DNA from: CAZPUS01 sp964589825 | GTDB taxonomy: Bacteria; Fibrobacterota; Chitinivibrionia; Chitinivibrionales; WJKA01 | Direction: 5' to 3' | NCBI GenBank assembly: GCA_964589825.1 | Contig: CAZPUS010000012.1 | Coordinates: 1-64,000, forward strand | DNA: 64,000 bases | Shown: positions 1 to 10,100 of the stretch, in pieces | Numbering within the stretch: position 1 is the stretch's first letter | Layout: every line of letters begins with the position of its first letter | Notes under the pieces: model-generated | Seen by the model: the letters and a program-made list of their open reading frames with translations, nothing else | Told to the model about the DNA's origin: nothing | Database searches by the model: none | Program-made: the position numbers and the translations under genes

Positions 1-1229
1 GACGTATTATCCGTTATCAGTATATCGGCCGCAGGACCGGGCTTGACAAAAAGAGATGCCGTGTCCCGTAGTATCGAACCGCCGGGGTCATTGAATACCG
101 CTTCGAGACTTACACGGCGCCATGCGGTAGTTGCGGTCAACCGGGTGGTATGCCCCGAAGCTTCACTGGTCTGATCTCCGCTTTGAGCGTCTATCAGGTT
201 CCACGAGACTCTATCGTAGACCTTTTCACCGGTATTGGGCAGCGTGCTGTCGGCAGGGACACGGTTACCCCTGCTGTCACGCAATACCGCGCTTGCATCC
301 TTGAAAGCACCGGCTATCAAAGTGTCACCGGCTATTTCGATGTTCACGATGTCGATTGCCCTGGATACAATATTGGTGGTGATCTTTATAGTCGATCTGG
401 TAACGTGCCGCTCTGCATAGAAGAGGCTGAATTGATAGTTTTGTCCTGTCTGGAGGTCGGGAAACGCTTCTCCTACATTGAATGAGCCGCTTTGAGCGCC
501 ATGAACTCCTCCGATATCGAGGGCAAGGGTATCGTTAATATACACGAAAAGATCGTCGTCACCGAGGAAATCAAAAAAGAGATCCGGCTCATAGGAAAAC
601 TGCATCTGCAGCTCCATTGCAAACGAAAAATTATGATAAGCATCCGATGTCTTGTCATATGGCTCGTTGCCAAAACCCCTTCCGTCGATCCAGAAAAACT
701 GATCTTCGTCGTTTCCGGTTCTGCTGAATTGATAAACCCCTTCGCGGGAGGTATCGTTAATACCTAAATGTATAAAAGGCAGTGAGTCATATATCACCAC
801 GGTCGCCATGTCGTAATTAGGGTTGAAAGACTCACTCACATATTCTCCCTCTCTGCCCATATACTGAGTCATGTTGGTGTAGCGCCAAATCCACCTGCGC
901 TTACTGCCGGCATCGACATTATAAAACTCGGCATCCGTTGCCGGGCCGGACTGACCGCTTGGAAGATACCATTCTTCAATTCGGTCGTTACAGTTTAAAT
1001 CCTGATTCAATATCGGCTTGTGCAGGCTGTCCAGGTAGGGTTTAAGCTGTCCCTGACTCGCACCCAGACATGCCTGAAAATTTGGATTACTTCCGTCCGC
1101 ACGATAGTCATAAAAAATGACCGGTACCCATAATGTGTCGGGATGCTGTTGCGCAGTGAGGTTGCTCACCCCGCATATTCCCGATGCCAGCATCAACACG
1201 AAAACCTTTTTTATCACCGCTTTTTTCAT
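1..1229 (-). CDS. Fibro-slime domain secreted protein (3' end beyond window)
   Basis: The reverse strand is open from the ATG at 1229 to the window edge, giving about 409 residues with no stop seen. The start follows GGGAGAA and opens a signal peptide: MKKAV, a hydrophobic core, then a likely cleavage near LTAQQ. The next segment, VPVIFYDYRADGSNPNFQ, and the later FFDFLGDDDLFVYIND followed by LALDIGGVHGAQSG, match the fibro-slime/PA14-like fold. That family is known from Fibrobacter surface proteins, some of which bind cellulose. After about residue 260 come Ig-like beta segments. The protein is probably outer-membrane or secreted, and a C-terminal sorting domain may lie beyond the edge. The fold assignment is by motif reading only. 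It is the strongest taxonomic hint in the window. Confidence 0.8.
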   Translation of the reverse strand, partial: MKKAVIKKVFVLMLASGICGVSNLTAQQHPDTLWVPVIFYDYRADGSNPNFQACLGASQGQLKPYLDSLHKPILNQDLNCNDRIEEWYLPSGQSGPATDAEFYNVDAGSKRRWIWRYTNMTQYMGREGEYVSESFNPNYDMATVVIYDSLPFIHLGINDTSREGVYQFSRTGNDEDQFFWIDGRGFGNEPYDKTSDAYHNFSFAMELQMQFSYEPDLFFDFLGDDDLFVYINDTLALDIGGVHGAQSGSFNVGEAFPDLQTGQNYQFSLFYAERHVTRSTIKITTNIVSRAIDIVNIEIAGDTLIAGAFKDASAVLRDSRGNRVPADSTLPNTGEKVYDRVSWNLIDAQSGDQTSEASGHTTRLTATTAWRRVSLEAVFNDPGGSILRDTASLFVKPGPAADILITDNT

Positions 1230-1549
1230 AACTCGATTCTCCCATTATATGTTATACATATCCTTGAAGGCAATAATAGCCTTTTCTCGCGCAACTTCTG
1301 AAATAGACGTACATTCACCTCGGTCGGTGATGTTGACAAGCAGCTTGAGTGGTTTAATGCGGCCTCTCTTTGTTAAAGTGTATAGTGCAAACACGCCACC
1401 GCTAACAAAGAAAAGCCTACGCACTTATAAATAGACCGGTTGCGAAAAACCTTTTGTCCTCCCAAGAAAAAGAAGTTTGCTAATTCTTTCCCCTGACATT
1501 CCGTTAGCCTTAAATCAACCAATGGCTAAATGGAATCTAAAAAAATACA
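1230..1549. other. Intergenic, 320 bp
   Basis: This is the leader region of the fibro-slime gene. I see no open frame with a credible ribosome site and no hairpin followed by a T-run. A TATAAT-like element sits directly before the GGGAGAA site of the fibro-slime gene but is too close to it to act as its -10. Confidence 0.4.
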
Positions 1550-1894
1550 TTATTCCATCACTGCTATCTTTTGCGTGTGGTGCTCGTTCATTGTATATGT
1601 AGTAATCACATATACTCCCCCTTTTAATTGATGCGTCTCGATGCTACATCTGGATGTACCGTTATGTAAAGTAGCGACAACCCGTCCATGCATTGTCATC
1701 AAGGATGCACGTACTTCCCTGTCGGATGGATCACGAATCGTTATATTCCCCTTTTGCACAAAAACCTGCGGCCGGATAACGCTACTGCGTGCAGGACTTG
1801 CCTCTGATACGTAACAAGATATATTTTTTCCTCTTAAATGAGAATAATTACCTGGTGCAACACGAATTATAATTATGTAGAAAAAAACAGTAAC
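1550..1894 (-). pseudogene. Orphan type IX (type A-like) C-terminal sorting domain, remnant
   Basis: The reverse frame is open from 1894 to the stop at 1550, about 114 residues, but has no ATG. The first possible start is a GTG at 1759, which would give 69 residues. The encoded sequence is only a sorting module: VFVQKGNITIRD, MTMHGRVVATL, LKGGVYVITTY, then HTQKIAVME. This is the usual pattern of a T9SS type A/Por C-terminal domain (beta strand, GRVV, L.GVYV, final K-hydrophobic strand). No passenger domain precedes it, because an in-frame stop lies at 1895-1897 just before the rpmE leader. I read it as the tail of a lost secreted protein. A stand-alone small protein starting at the GTG is less likely. 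Confidence 0.55.
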
Positions 1895-1921
1895 TTATTA
1901 TATTGTAAGGAGAAGAGAAAA

Positions 1922-2131
1922 ATGAGAGAAAAGATCCACCCGGAATACAAAGAAGCGGAATTTACCTGCTCGTGCGGAAACAAGGTCAAGACACGTGCAA
2001 CGATCGACAACGAGCATATAGAAATCTGCAACAAGTGTCATCCGTTTTTTACGGGTAAGCAAAAACTCGTTGATAGTGCAGGGCGTGTGGAACGATTTCG
2101 TCGCCGGTACGAAAAAGCCCAGAAAAAATAG
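1922..2131 (+). CDS. rpmE: 50S ribosomal protein L31
   Basis: This 69-residue protein is the zinc-binding (C+) form of L31, a late component of the large ribosomal subunit. C16, C18, C36 and C39 form the CxC...CxxC zinc site, followed by the family signature HPFFTGKQK at 40-48. The ATG at 1922 is preceded by AAGGAG at a good distance. A longer frame starting at 1838 exists, but it lacks a ribosome site and the extension does not match the family. It is followed by prfA and prmC, a common bacterial order. Length and motifs are normal. Confidence 0.95.
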   Translation: MREKIHPEYKEAEFTCSCGNKVKTRATIDNEHIEICNKCHPFFTGKQKLVDSAGRVERFRRRYEKAQKK

Positions 2132-2309
2132 CCCGGTTCATTCTGGTACGACATTACCGTTACACCCGCTCAGAGCACAAAGACGGATGTAAAACCGGTT
2201 TTTGTATTCATCACTGTTAGCGCAGTATACCCTAACGGGATGCTACCATTCATTATTTCGGCAGGCAGATCGCTTTATAACGGCAGGGTCCAGCGCACAG
2301 AGACAACCT

Positions 2310-3392
2310 ATGATCGAAAAAGTCCGGCAATTACTCCAACGTCACAAAGAGCTCGAATCGTTGATGGCCGATCCTGAAATATCCCAGGATGCTCAGAAAA
2401 TGGAAGAGCTGAGTCGTGAATACAACACGCTTTCCAAAAACGTCACTCTTTTCGAGAAATATATCACCTCGTATCAGAATCTCGAGGAAGCACGCCACGT
2501 ACTTGAGTGCGAAACCGATCCTGAATATCTGGCTCTTGCACAGGAGGAAAAAAAAGAGTACGAGGAGCAGCTTCCCCATCTCGAGCAGCAGATAAAGATG
2601 TGCCTTATTCCGGAGGATTCCGACGACACCAAAAACGCAATCGTGGAAATCCGCGCGGGAACCGGAGGAGTCGAAGCAGCGATATTCGCCTCCGATATAT
2701 ACAAAATGATTCAAGGGTATATCGAGCATAAAGGGTGGAAAATCGAAATTCTCAGCTCCAATTACGGAGAACTCGGTAGCATAAAGATGATCACCTTTAT
2801 GGTAAAAGGCAACCACGCTTATGCTGCCCTGAAATACGAATCGGGTATCCACCGGGTACAGCGGGTTCCCCAGACCGAATCGCAGGGACGCATACATACC
2901 TCTGCCGCTTCAGTTGCCGTATTCCCCGAAGCGGACGAATTTGAAGTGCAAATCGATCCAAACGACCTGCGTATCGACGTGTTTCGTTCAAGCGGTCCGG
3001 GCGGCCAAAGCGTCAACACGACCGATTCGGCAGTCCGTGTTACCCATATACCCACCGGGACGGTCGTATCCTGTCAGGACGAAAAGTCGCAGCATAAAAA
3101 TAAAGCAAAAGCCATGAAAATTCTCAATTCCCGCATTTACGATCTCAAACTCAAAGAAAAACAGCAAGAAGAGACCGCAATGCGGCGAAGCCTGGTGGGC
3201 AGTGGCGACCGAAGTGAAAAAATACGCACCTACAACTTTCCACAGGGGAGGGTAACCGACCACCGTATTCCAATTACGCTTTACAAACTCGATGAAATAC
3301 TGCGCGGAAATCTAGACGAACTCATCGAGGCGCTCTCCGGTGCGGAAGTAAATGAACGACTCAAAGAGCTTGATCTCGATCCCGCACATTGA
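2310..3392 (+). CDS. prfA: Peptide chain release factor 1
   Basis: RF1 reads UAA/UAG stop codons and triggers peptide release. The frame is open upstream, but the ATG at 2310 (MIEKVRQLL) gives 360 residues, the normal RF1 length. The catalytic GGQ is at 231-233 within SSGPGGQSVNTTDSAV. The codon-recognition PxT motif appears as PQT in VQRVPQTESQGRIHTS, so it is RF1 rather than RF2, which carries SPF. An N-terminal helical domain, a central domain and a basic C-terminal tail are all present. prmC, the methylase that modifies the GGQ glutamine, follows on the far side of the scaffold gap. Confidence 0.95.
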   Translation: MIEKVRQLLQRHKELESLMADPEISQDAQKMEELSREYNTLSKNVTLFEKYITSYQNLEEARHVLECETDPEYLALAQEEKKEYEEQLPHLEQQIKMCLIPEDSDDTKNAIVEIRAGTGGVEAAIFASDIYKMIQGYIEHKGWKIEILSSNYGELGSIKMITFMVKGNHAYAALKYESGIHRVQRVPQTESQGRIHTSAASVAVFPEADEFEVQIDPNDLRIDVFRSSGPGGQSVNTTDSAVRVTHIPTGTVVSCQDEKSQHKNKAKAMKILNSRIYDLKLKEKQQEETAMRRSLVGSGDRSEKIRTYNFPQGRVTDHRIPITLYKLDEILRGNLDELIEALSGAEVNERLKELDLDPAH

Positions 3393-3396
3393 TCTT

Positions 3397-3496
3397 NNNN
3401 NNNNNNNNNNNNNNNNNNNNNNNNNNNNNNNNNNNNNNNNNNNNNNNNNNNNNNNNNNNNNNNNNNNNNNNNNNNNNNNNNNNNNNNNNNNNNNNN
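3397..3496. other. Scaffold gap (100 N)
   Basis: There are exactly 100 undetermined bases, starting four bases after the prfA stop codon. The round number suggests a scaffolding placeholder of unknown true size. The right flank carries a short match to the dispersed repeat end (CTGAACTGAACGGT at 3529-3542). Confidence 0.95.
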
Positions 3497-3528
3497 TTTC
3501 GGTATTGTTGTGACATACCCGAAACAAA

Positions 3529-3542
3529 CTGAACTGAACGGT
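3529..3542 (+). repeat. Short repeat-end match beside the scaffold gap
   Basis: CTGAACTGAACGGT is identical to the start of copy D (read in reverse). It sits 33 bases after the gap, which may mean a repeat copy caused the assembly break. Confidence 0.35.
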
Positions 3543-3623
3543 ATGAACCTACACCGAGTGATGTGCGTACCATATCCGCTGCTATCCATTATAAACGGTT
3601 GACCGAATCCCCCTCTCTTTTTT

Positions 3624-4466
3624 ATGACAAGTGCAGACACGCTTCGCCATATCATCACCGAACTGGAGCCGATCGCGGGAAGCTGTGCACGGTTCGAAGC
3701 CGAGCTTATGCTCGAAAAGCTCTGTGGAGTGACACGACATGGATTATATACCAGAACGGATATCGCATTTGACACTAATCAGAAAGCATGCCTTCGTTCA
3801 TGGATCGAAAAACGCAAATCCCATGTACCACTTGCCCATATTCTTCACCAATGGCATTTTTATTCGTGCACCCTTACCGTAACACCCGACGTGCTGATTC
3901 CCCGTGCCGAAACGGAGTGTCTGGTTGCGACAATTCTTTCACACCATCCGGCAACTGCGCATATTTACTTTTGCGATGTGGGTACCGGATCGGGCAACAT
4001 TACCGCTGCTTTGTTGCATGAACGACCCTGCTGGCGGGCTGTTTCGACCGACAACAGTCCCGACGCCCTGCGTTGTGCACGCTCTAATATAAAGAAATTC
4101 GCGGCCGAATTGATATGCTGCGACATGCTGCACGGACTACACCCCGTGAATCAATTCGATCTTATTGTCAGCAATCCGCCGTATATACCGCAGCCGCAGC
4201 TTACAGAACTCGATAGCTCGGTAATCGACCACGAACCGGTCAACGCACTAGACGGCGGAAAGGACGGACTCACATTCTACCGATACTTTGCCGCCCGTGC
4301 TTACCGCTATCTTCGCCCCGGCGCAGCACTTTACATGGAGATCGGCAGCGACCAGGCAGACGATATAGCACGTATTTTTTCCAGACCACCGTGGATCGAC
4401 TTTAACATATTTTCTGACATGAATTGCCGCGCACGAATTGCGTATATAAAAAAACGATTATTGTAG
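3624..4466 (+). CDS. prmC: Peptide chain release factor N(5)-glutamine methyltransferase
   Basis: This 280-residue class I SAM-dependent methylase modifies the glutamine of the GGQ motif in release factors. The N-terminal helical domain (1-85) is followed by the family signature IPRAETE, the SAM-binding motif DVGTGSGNI and the catalytic NPPY in DLIVSNPPYIPQP, then the usual DHEPVNALDGGKDG. The ATG at 3624 has no obvious ribosome site. Because the gene lies beside the gap, a different start or a longer leader cannot be excluded, but the length fits the family. lpxK starts 17 bases downstream. Confidence 0.92.
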   Translation: MTSADTLRHIITELEPIAGSCARFEAELMLEKLCGVTRHGLYTRTDIAFDTNQKACLRSWIEKRKSHVPLAHILHQWHFYSCTLTVTPDVLIPRAETECLVATILSHHPATAHIYFCDVGTGSGNITAALLHERPCWRAVSTDNSPDALRCARSNIKKFAAELICCDMLHGLHPVNQFDLIVSNPPYIPQPQLTELDSSVIDHEPVNALDGGKDGLTFYRYFAARAYRYLRPGAALYMEIGSDQADDIARIFSRPPWIDFNIFSDMNCRARIAYIKKRLL

Positions 4467-4483
4467 CCTGTCACGGAAATCCT

Positions 4484-5518
4484 ATGTCGACATGTCATCG
4501 AATGACAATCTGGGTGCACATCGGTATCTCGTCCATATACTGTTTGTTGAGCGGTATAGTAATACGCCTCAAGTTATGGCTGCACCACCCATACGTCCCC
4601 CGTCACCCTGTACTCAGTGTAGGCAGCATATATGCCGGAGGAACCGGTAAAACGCCGGTAAGCCTGCTGATTGGAAACCATGTTGTTAGATCCCGGGGCA
4701 TGACCCCCGCCTTTCTCAGCAGGGGATACGGACGAAAAACCCGTGATACACGTATAATAAGTCCGGGACAGAAATGTGAATACTCCGAAATCGGTGACGA
4801 ACCGATGCTTTTACATCACAGCTGCCCTCACGCATGGCTGGGAATAAGCAGCCGCCGGAGCGACTCTGCACGCATACTCGATTCGCGTCTCCCCGATCGC
4901 AGCGTCTACATCCTCGATGACGGCTTTCAGCATTGTACAATAGCCAGAAATGCAGATATTGTGTGTATACCCCCGGTAATCTCCACCACAGCCTTTTGGC
5001 GCTATGGATTTCTTCGCGAATTTCCATCCGCCTTACACCGGACGCACATTATTTGCGTGGTCGCAAACGCACAAAAAATCGAACTCATGCAGCAATCCAG
5101 GGATTTTCTGCAATCGCAATTTCCGCAGGCTCACATCTTCCCGCTCATACCAAAACCGACCGGGTGGATACACCTGACAACAGGGGAAAAAACCGAACGC
5201 CCACCATTGAGCCAACCGCTTGTAATTACCGGCATTGCGAACCCGAAGCGATTTATCGAACTGTTAGACGGCTATAATATCGTGGCCGACGACGTGATCA
5301 ACTATCCCGACCACCATCCCTTTTCCGAGGAGGATATTCTCCGCAAACTCAGACATCCTTCACAAAGCATTCTCACAACCGAGAAAGATGCAATGCGTAT
5401 GAGATCTGTACATTTTGTATATTCTTTAAGTATATGGTATTTAAAACTCGAATACCAGTTCGAATCCAAGAAGTTAAAACAACATTTTTTTTCATTACTC
5501 GATACACTGCTTTTTTAA
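4484..5518 (+). CDS. lpxK: Tetraacyldisaccharide 4'-kinase (lipid A synthesis)
   Basis: LpxK phosphorylates the lipid A disaccharide precursor at the inner membrane, so its presence implies an LPS-bearing outer membrane. A hydrophobic N-terminal anchor is followed by the P-loop AGGTGKTP, LSRGYGRK, GDEPMLL and DDGFQH, all LpxK signatures. Further on come VITGIANPKRFI, DHHPFSEED and TTEKDAMR. The ATG at 4484 has GGA eight bases upstream. A start at 4424 would overlap prmC by 43 bases and add residues unlike the family. At 344 residues it is close to normal length. Confidence 0.92.
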   Translation: MSTCHRMTIWVHIGISSIYCLLSGIVIRLKLWLHHPYVPRHPVLSVGSIYAGGTGKTPVSLLIGNHVVRSRGMTPAFLSRGYGRKTRDTRIISPGQKCEYSEIGDEPMLLHHSCPHAWLGISSRRSDSARILDSRLPDRSVYILDDGFQHCTIARNADIVCIPPVISTTAFWRYGFLREFPSALHRTHIICVVANAQKIELMQQSRDFLQSQFPQAHIFPLIPKPTGWIHLTTGEKTERPPLSQPLVITGIANPKRFIELLDGYNIVADDVINYPDHHPFSEEDILRKLRHPSQSILTTEKDAMRMRSVHFVYSLSIWYLKLEYQFESKKLKQHFFSLLDTLLF

Positions 5519-5536
5519 CTCCTAAGGAGGTTTACA

Positions 5537-5950
5537 ATGCCTAAAACTGTTTCTTTCCTGTGTGGTTTACTTTTTATGATGATACTCGCATCATCACACC
5601 AGACATACGGACAATCGGAAGAAACGTCTCCGTCTTCAGAAAACGGGCACAAGTATGTAAGAATCACCCAACCATTTGCAAATATATACAAAGAACTCGA
5701 TCCGAAATCGGATGTCATACGTGAGGCCAAAAAGGGAGAATCACTCCCGCTTGTACAGGAAGGGAATTCCTGGTTTAAAGTAAGAGTAAACGAAAATATC
5801 GGCTGGATTGAAAAAGGCGCCGGCAAGGTAATCGACGATCCCTCCCAGGGACGAATGGTGCCGGTTACTATTTTTATTCTGGTTCTTCTTACAGCGGTCA
5901 TTGTCACTATTTTTTATATTCAGCGTCAAAAACAGATGGAAAATGAATAG
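5537..5950 (+). CDS. Membrane-anchored bacterial SH3-domain protein
   Basis: The 137-residue protein has a signal sequence (hydrophobic FLCGLLFMMILASS, cleavage probably near YGQSE). It carries a single SH3-like domain at about 36-100 (YVRITQPFANIYKELD, then ESLPLVQEGNSWFKVRV, IGWIE). A C-terminal membrane helix follows at about 111-130, with a short cytoplasmic basic tail. A strong ribosome site, AAGGAGG, precedes the ATG. Such SH3 domains usually bind cell-wall peptides or carry periplasmic contacts. Its exact partner is unknown. It lies in the lpxK-ruvX run. Confidence 0.8.
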   Translation: MPKTVSFLCGLLFMMILASSHQTYGQSEETSPSSENGHKYVRITQPFANIYKELDPKSDVIREAKKGESLPLVQEGNSWFKVRVNENIGWIEKGAGKVIDDPSQGRMVPVTIFILVLLTAVIVTIFYIQRQKQMENE

Positions 5951-5970
5951 CCATTCCTGCCGGAATGCAC

Positions 5971-6393
5971 ATGAAATTACTGGGAATCGATTATGGCAAA
6001 CGCAGGATAGGGCTTGCGGTAACCGACCCCACCGGCACATGCATCCGGAGCCTCGGTGTTATCGACAAAAAAACGGATGGTGATGTTAAAAAAGCGGTCA
6101 TACGCGTAATCGCTGAACAAAAACCTGACAAAGTGGTATTTGGCGTTCCACTTGACATTAATGATCGGGAATCAAAACAGTCCCGAAGAATACGTTACTT
6201 TGCGGGTTCGATCGCAGCCGATGCTTCGATTGCAATAGATTTCACAGATGAAAGCTACAGCTCCCGGCATGCCGAAGCGTTGTTGAAACACCGCAAGAAA
6301 AAGAGAAGAGAAGACAAAGCGGCGACCGACACGGTTGCAGCCTGCCTGATTCTCGAGCAGTACCAGAGGGAAAACGGATGCGAATACGATTAA
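5971..6393 (+). CDS. ruvX: YqgF/RuvX family putative Holliday-junction resolvase or RNase
   Basis: This is an RNase H-fold nuclease family implicated in 16S rRNA 5'-end maturation and proposed for Holliday junctions. Signatures visible: LLGIDYGKRRIGLAVTD at the N-terminus (catalytic Asp), VVFGVPLDINDRESKQS, DESYSS and KAATDTVAACLILEQY. The ATG at 5971 follows GGA at normal spacing. The alternative ATG at 5965 has GGA directly abutting it. The 140-residue length is typical. The 3' end overlaps the next gene by 16 bases. Confidence 0.92.
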   Translation: MKLLGIDYGKRRIGLAVTDPTGTCIRSLGVIDKKTDGDVKKAVIRVIAEQKPDKVVFGVPLDINDRESKQSRRIRYFAGSIAADASIAIDFTDESYSSRHAEALLKHRKKKRREDKAATDTVAACLILEQYQRENGCEYD

Positions 6394-7118
6394 TCCACGT
6401 GGTGCTGATACTTTCACTATCTGCATTGCGCTTTCTCTGTGTCAATCCCCAACCGTTACCACAGCGATTAAATGCCCCCCGCATACAACGACTCGATATT
6501 TCCGGCGTTCAAAACGGTTTTTTTTACGATGAAGCGATACGTATTTCCTGGACTCCGCCTGACAACGATTCAATCGGCATATCCTCGTACACGCTTCTTC
6601 GTTCCTATGAAAATGCAGACAGCGGTTTCTCCGCTGTCATCTATGAAATACCGAGTGCTATAACTTCCTTTAGCGCTCCCCTGAGTGAGCAGTACCGCAC
6701 TATTACCGATATCAGGTGGGTTTACTTCAGGGTATTCGCTATCGACAGCCTCGACCAGCCCGGAGATACATCACGCGTTGACAGCATTGCCCTGGCTCCT
6801 TCGCCCCATGTTACCTATCCCTACGATACACTCAGCCAAAACAAATTCGAATGGCAAATCGCGGATATCCGCAACCCGTTTCGTTCTTATATAACTCTTT
6901 GGGACACCAGCGGCAAGGTATGGCAAAGCGATTCTTCACAAATCGAATACGGCAATGGGATCAGATTGATCACGTTTTCACGATCACTCCCGGATTCGCT
7001 CTGGCCTCTTCACGAAGGCACCTGGTTTGTAGGAGCGACGTGTTTTGCCATAGGCGGCTCATTCGAACAATCAATACGGATACGTCGTACCTATGTACCA
7101 TCAGACCCCTCGAAATAA
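6378..7118 (+). CDS. Exported FN3-like protein upstream of porU
   Basis: This 246-residue protein has an N-terminal hydrophobic export signal (LIHVVLILSLSALRFLC; the Cys is not in a canonical lipobox). At about 35-140 there is a fibronectin type III-like domain (IRISWTPPDNDSIGISSYTLLRS). A second beta-rich region contains WDTSGKVWQSDSSQI. It overlaps ruvX by 16 bases and porU by 26, so it is probably translationally coupled to both. I do not recognise a named family. The context suggests a periplasmic or surface accessory of the PorU-like protein. Confidence 0.7.
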   Translation: MRIRLIHVVLILSLSALRFLCVNPQPLPQRLNAPRIQRLDISGVQNGFFYDEAIRISWTPPDNDSIGISSYTLLRSYENADSGFSAVIYEIPSAITSFSAPLSEQYRTITDIRWVYFRVFAIDSLDQPGDTSRVDSIALAPSPHVTYPYDTLSQNKFEWQIADIRNPFRSYITLWDTSGKVWQSDSSQIEYGNGIRLITFSRSLPDSLWPLHEGTWFVGATCFAIGGSFEQSIRIRRTYVPSDPSK

Positions 7119-10100
7119 CTTTAGCCGGGTTCTTCCCCTCTTCATTCTCGGCATTATGGCTGTGGTTAACTGCAGCTTCGGCACCGAATACTTGATCGAT
7201 TCGATATACAATAACAGATGTATAATCCGCTGGCGAATCTCGCCATTATCACTGAGGGAAGAAACATCCGGTCCATTTTTCCTTGGAGTCATCGCCGCTC
7301 CCAGTAACCCGCCAGAGGTTCAATTCAGGCAGGAGTCACCTTCCTCCCCGGATGTCCGCATTATAAGGAAAAAAAGGTGTCAAACACGTTACGGATACTG
7401 TTACTGGACGGTTTTTTCGGTCGACAAACTGAATAATACATTAGACAATTCGGGAAAAGTGACGATCTCTTTTCCCAACAGCCGAACGGAACTTGACAAA
7501 AAAGAATGTTCCATTCGGCATGGGATCTTATTTAGTGGGATTGATCCACAGAATTCAACCGCTCTCCCAAAACAACAGGCCCGTGAACCATTGGGAAGGA
7601 AACCTTACGAGCATGTTTTGAGGATAGAAGTAGTACATGACGGGCTTTACGAACTAAGCAAAGAAATGCTTTATGAGGCGGGAGTACCTGTCGAGCACAT
7701 CTCATCGGAACATTACAGACTTTTTTGCGACGGCAGGGAAGTACCGATATACATCACCAACAGTTATCGGGATCACCTCGGTAACAACGACAAAATTCTT
7801 TTTTACGGGGAACGACTTTACGAAAAGGGCTCATCTCTTCCGCCCTACTCCAACACCAATGTATACTGGCTCTGCTGGGATGGGACACGACCGGGGCTTC
7901 GCGTACGTGAAGCGACCGGAGAATTGCGTATCGACACCAGAAAATACAGCGAGAAAAATATTCAGATAGAAGCACAACCATTCAGGGATACGCTTCATTT
8001 TGAATACGACAACAGAATCCGCTGGCTCGGTGACATTCATCAACCACAGAATATGACCACTCCCGAGGACACATCGAATAACGTTGACAGGTGGTACTGG
8101 GGCATAGTAGGTGAAAACGAAATTACCAGGTTTAGCATCCAGCTCCCGGCTCCATACAGTGCCGATCAGGCAACTATCCGTGCGAATCTTATGGGACTAT
8201 CCAGTATCGACGAACAAAACCCCGATCACACACTCCAGCTGCTGATTAACGACAACTCCCCCGGCCAAAACAGCATCTTTTCCTGGGATGGGACCGATAC
8301 GATCATACATAACACTCCCGCCTTTTCCGCGTCGCAGCTTAGAACCGGGAAAAATACTATAACCTTCAGAACAGAACCATCCTCATATCCGGACCGCAGT
8401 GCACTCAACTGGCTTGAAATAGCATATACGCGATCCTTTCGCGCCTTTGACAACACGCTTTTATTCCGGCGCAGCTCCCGCGATACCGGCGGTATTACAC
8501 AATTTACCATTGACGGGTTCAGCTCGCCTCATATCGATCTGTGGGATATCGACAACAATCGTGTTTTTTCATATTTTACCACCAGCCGGCGTACGCAAAA
8601 CGACACATCCGGTTACAGCCTGATATTTCAGGACAGCATACAGGGTTCGCCACACTACTACGCAGGAACCCGTCACAAAAGACGAAAACCTCACGCGGTA
8701 AGTAAGGACACTCTTTTTCATGGCTGGGATGCCTTTAATGATGCAGATTACATTATGGTGACATCCAGCAAACTACGAGCCGCTCTACATCCCCTTGCTG
8801 AATATCATCGACAAAAGGGGATGAAGGTCGCTTTGATTTCAATGGATGATGTATATAACAGCTTCACCAACGGCATACACGATCCGGACGCTCTCCTTCA
8901 TATGGTACGCTATCTCTATTATTCAGGCGACCGAAAACCACGCTACCTTCTGCTGGGCGGCGATACGTCTCACGATCTTGACAAAAACAAAAGCCACTCG
9001 TCATTGAATGTGGTTCCCACCCATCTATCGTACGTACCGGGCTGGGGACCGAGTGCAAATGACGATTATTTTGCATGTGTCGACGGCAATGACAATATCC
9101 CTGATCTTTTTGTGGGGCGCCTTCCGGCGCAATCTCGTGAGCAAATGCGTGAGCTTGTAACAAAAACTGTCTCTTATTTAAAAGCCCCTTCCTACGGTCC
9201 GTGGCGACATCGTCTGTTGCTGCTGGGGGGCGCGGAATCTGCATTTGCAGATTTCAATCACATCGCACAGCACGACATCATCGGCAGTTCCATGCGGACG
9301 CTTCGTATGGATGCGAATCCCGGCTCTGCACATTATTACAGTACCTATGCAGCATCACGGACGCTAATGGATTATGTAAATACCGGTGTATACGCAATCA
9401 ACTTTAACGGTCATGGCGGCGGGAATGTGTGGTCGGACAATGATTTTTTCCGCCTCGAAGACATTTCGTCTCTTTACAACGGGCAATGGGGTTCCGGCGG
9501 CAGACTTCCATTCATTTTCAGCTTCACCTGCCTGACCGGTTTTTTCGAAAGTATCTCGTATAAATCACTTGGTGAGGAGCTGTTACGCCACACTAACGGG
9601 GGTGCTATCGGCTTTTACGGAGCTGCCGGTTACAGCTCTCAACAGGGGAACATGCTTATGAACCGGTTTTTGCTCGAGCACGCAACCAAAAACGACTCAA
9701 TATCCATCGGAAAACTGCTCTGGCTTACCGAACTGAAAATGCTGGTATATGATGCATTCAAGTATCTGCCCCAGACTAGACAGTACAACTTTCTCGGAGA
9801 CCCTGCACTCGAATGGAATCCACCCCGGGACTCGATCTCACTTAGTGCACGTATCCGCCCCGGCAAGGGATCCATCGATTCATGTGTCGTGTCCGCCAAA
9901 CTTCCGGGAATGAGTGCAGCACATGCAGAGTTATGCGCTCGATCGTCTGCTGGTGAGGTCTTTACCACCACAGTGCACACTGAAAATGATTCGATCATTT
10001 TCAGGTTCCCATTAAAAAAGAATGCGGTAATTCAGGACGGCAACATTTCGCTATATGCGTGGAATAACACCTCACATGCGTACGGCTGCACCTCATTTTC

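Noticed and set aside
1117..1434. Forward open frame of 105 residues at the left edge
   Set aside because: Antisense to the fibro-slime signal peptide and its leader; no supporting ribosome site.
2186..2202. AAAACCGGTTTT palindrome between rpmE and prfA
   Set aside because: Perfect palindrome without a loop, so it cannot form an ordinary hairpin terminator; position alone does not support a site.
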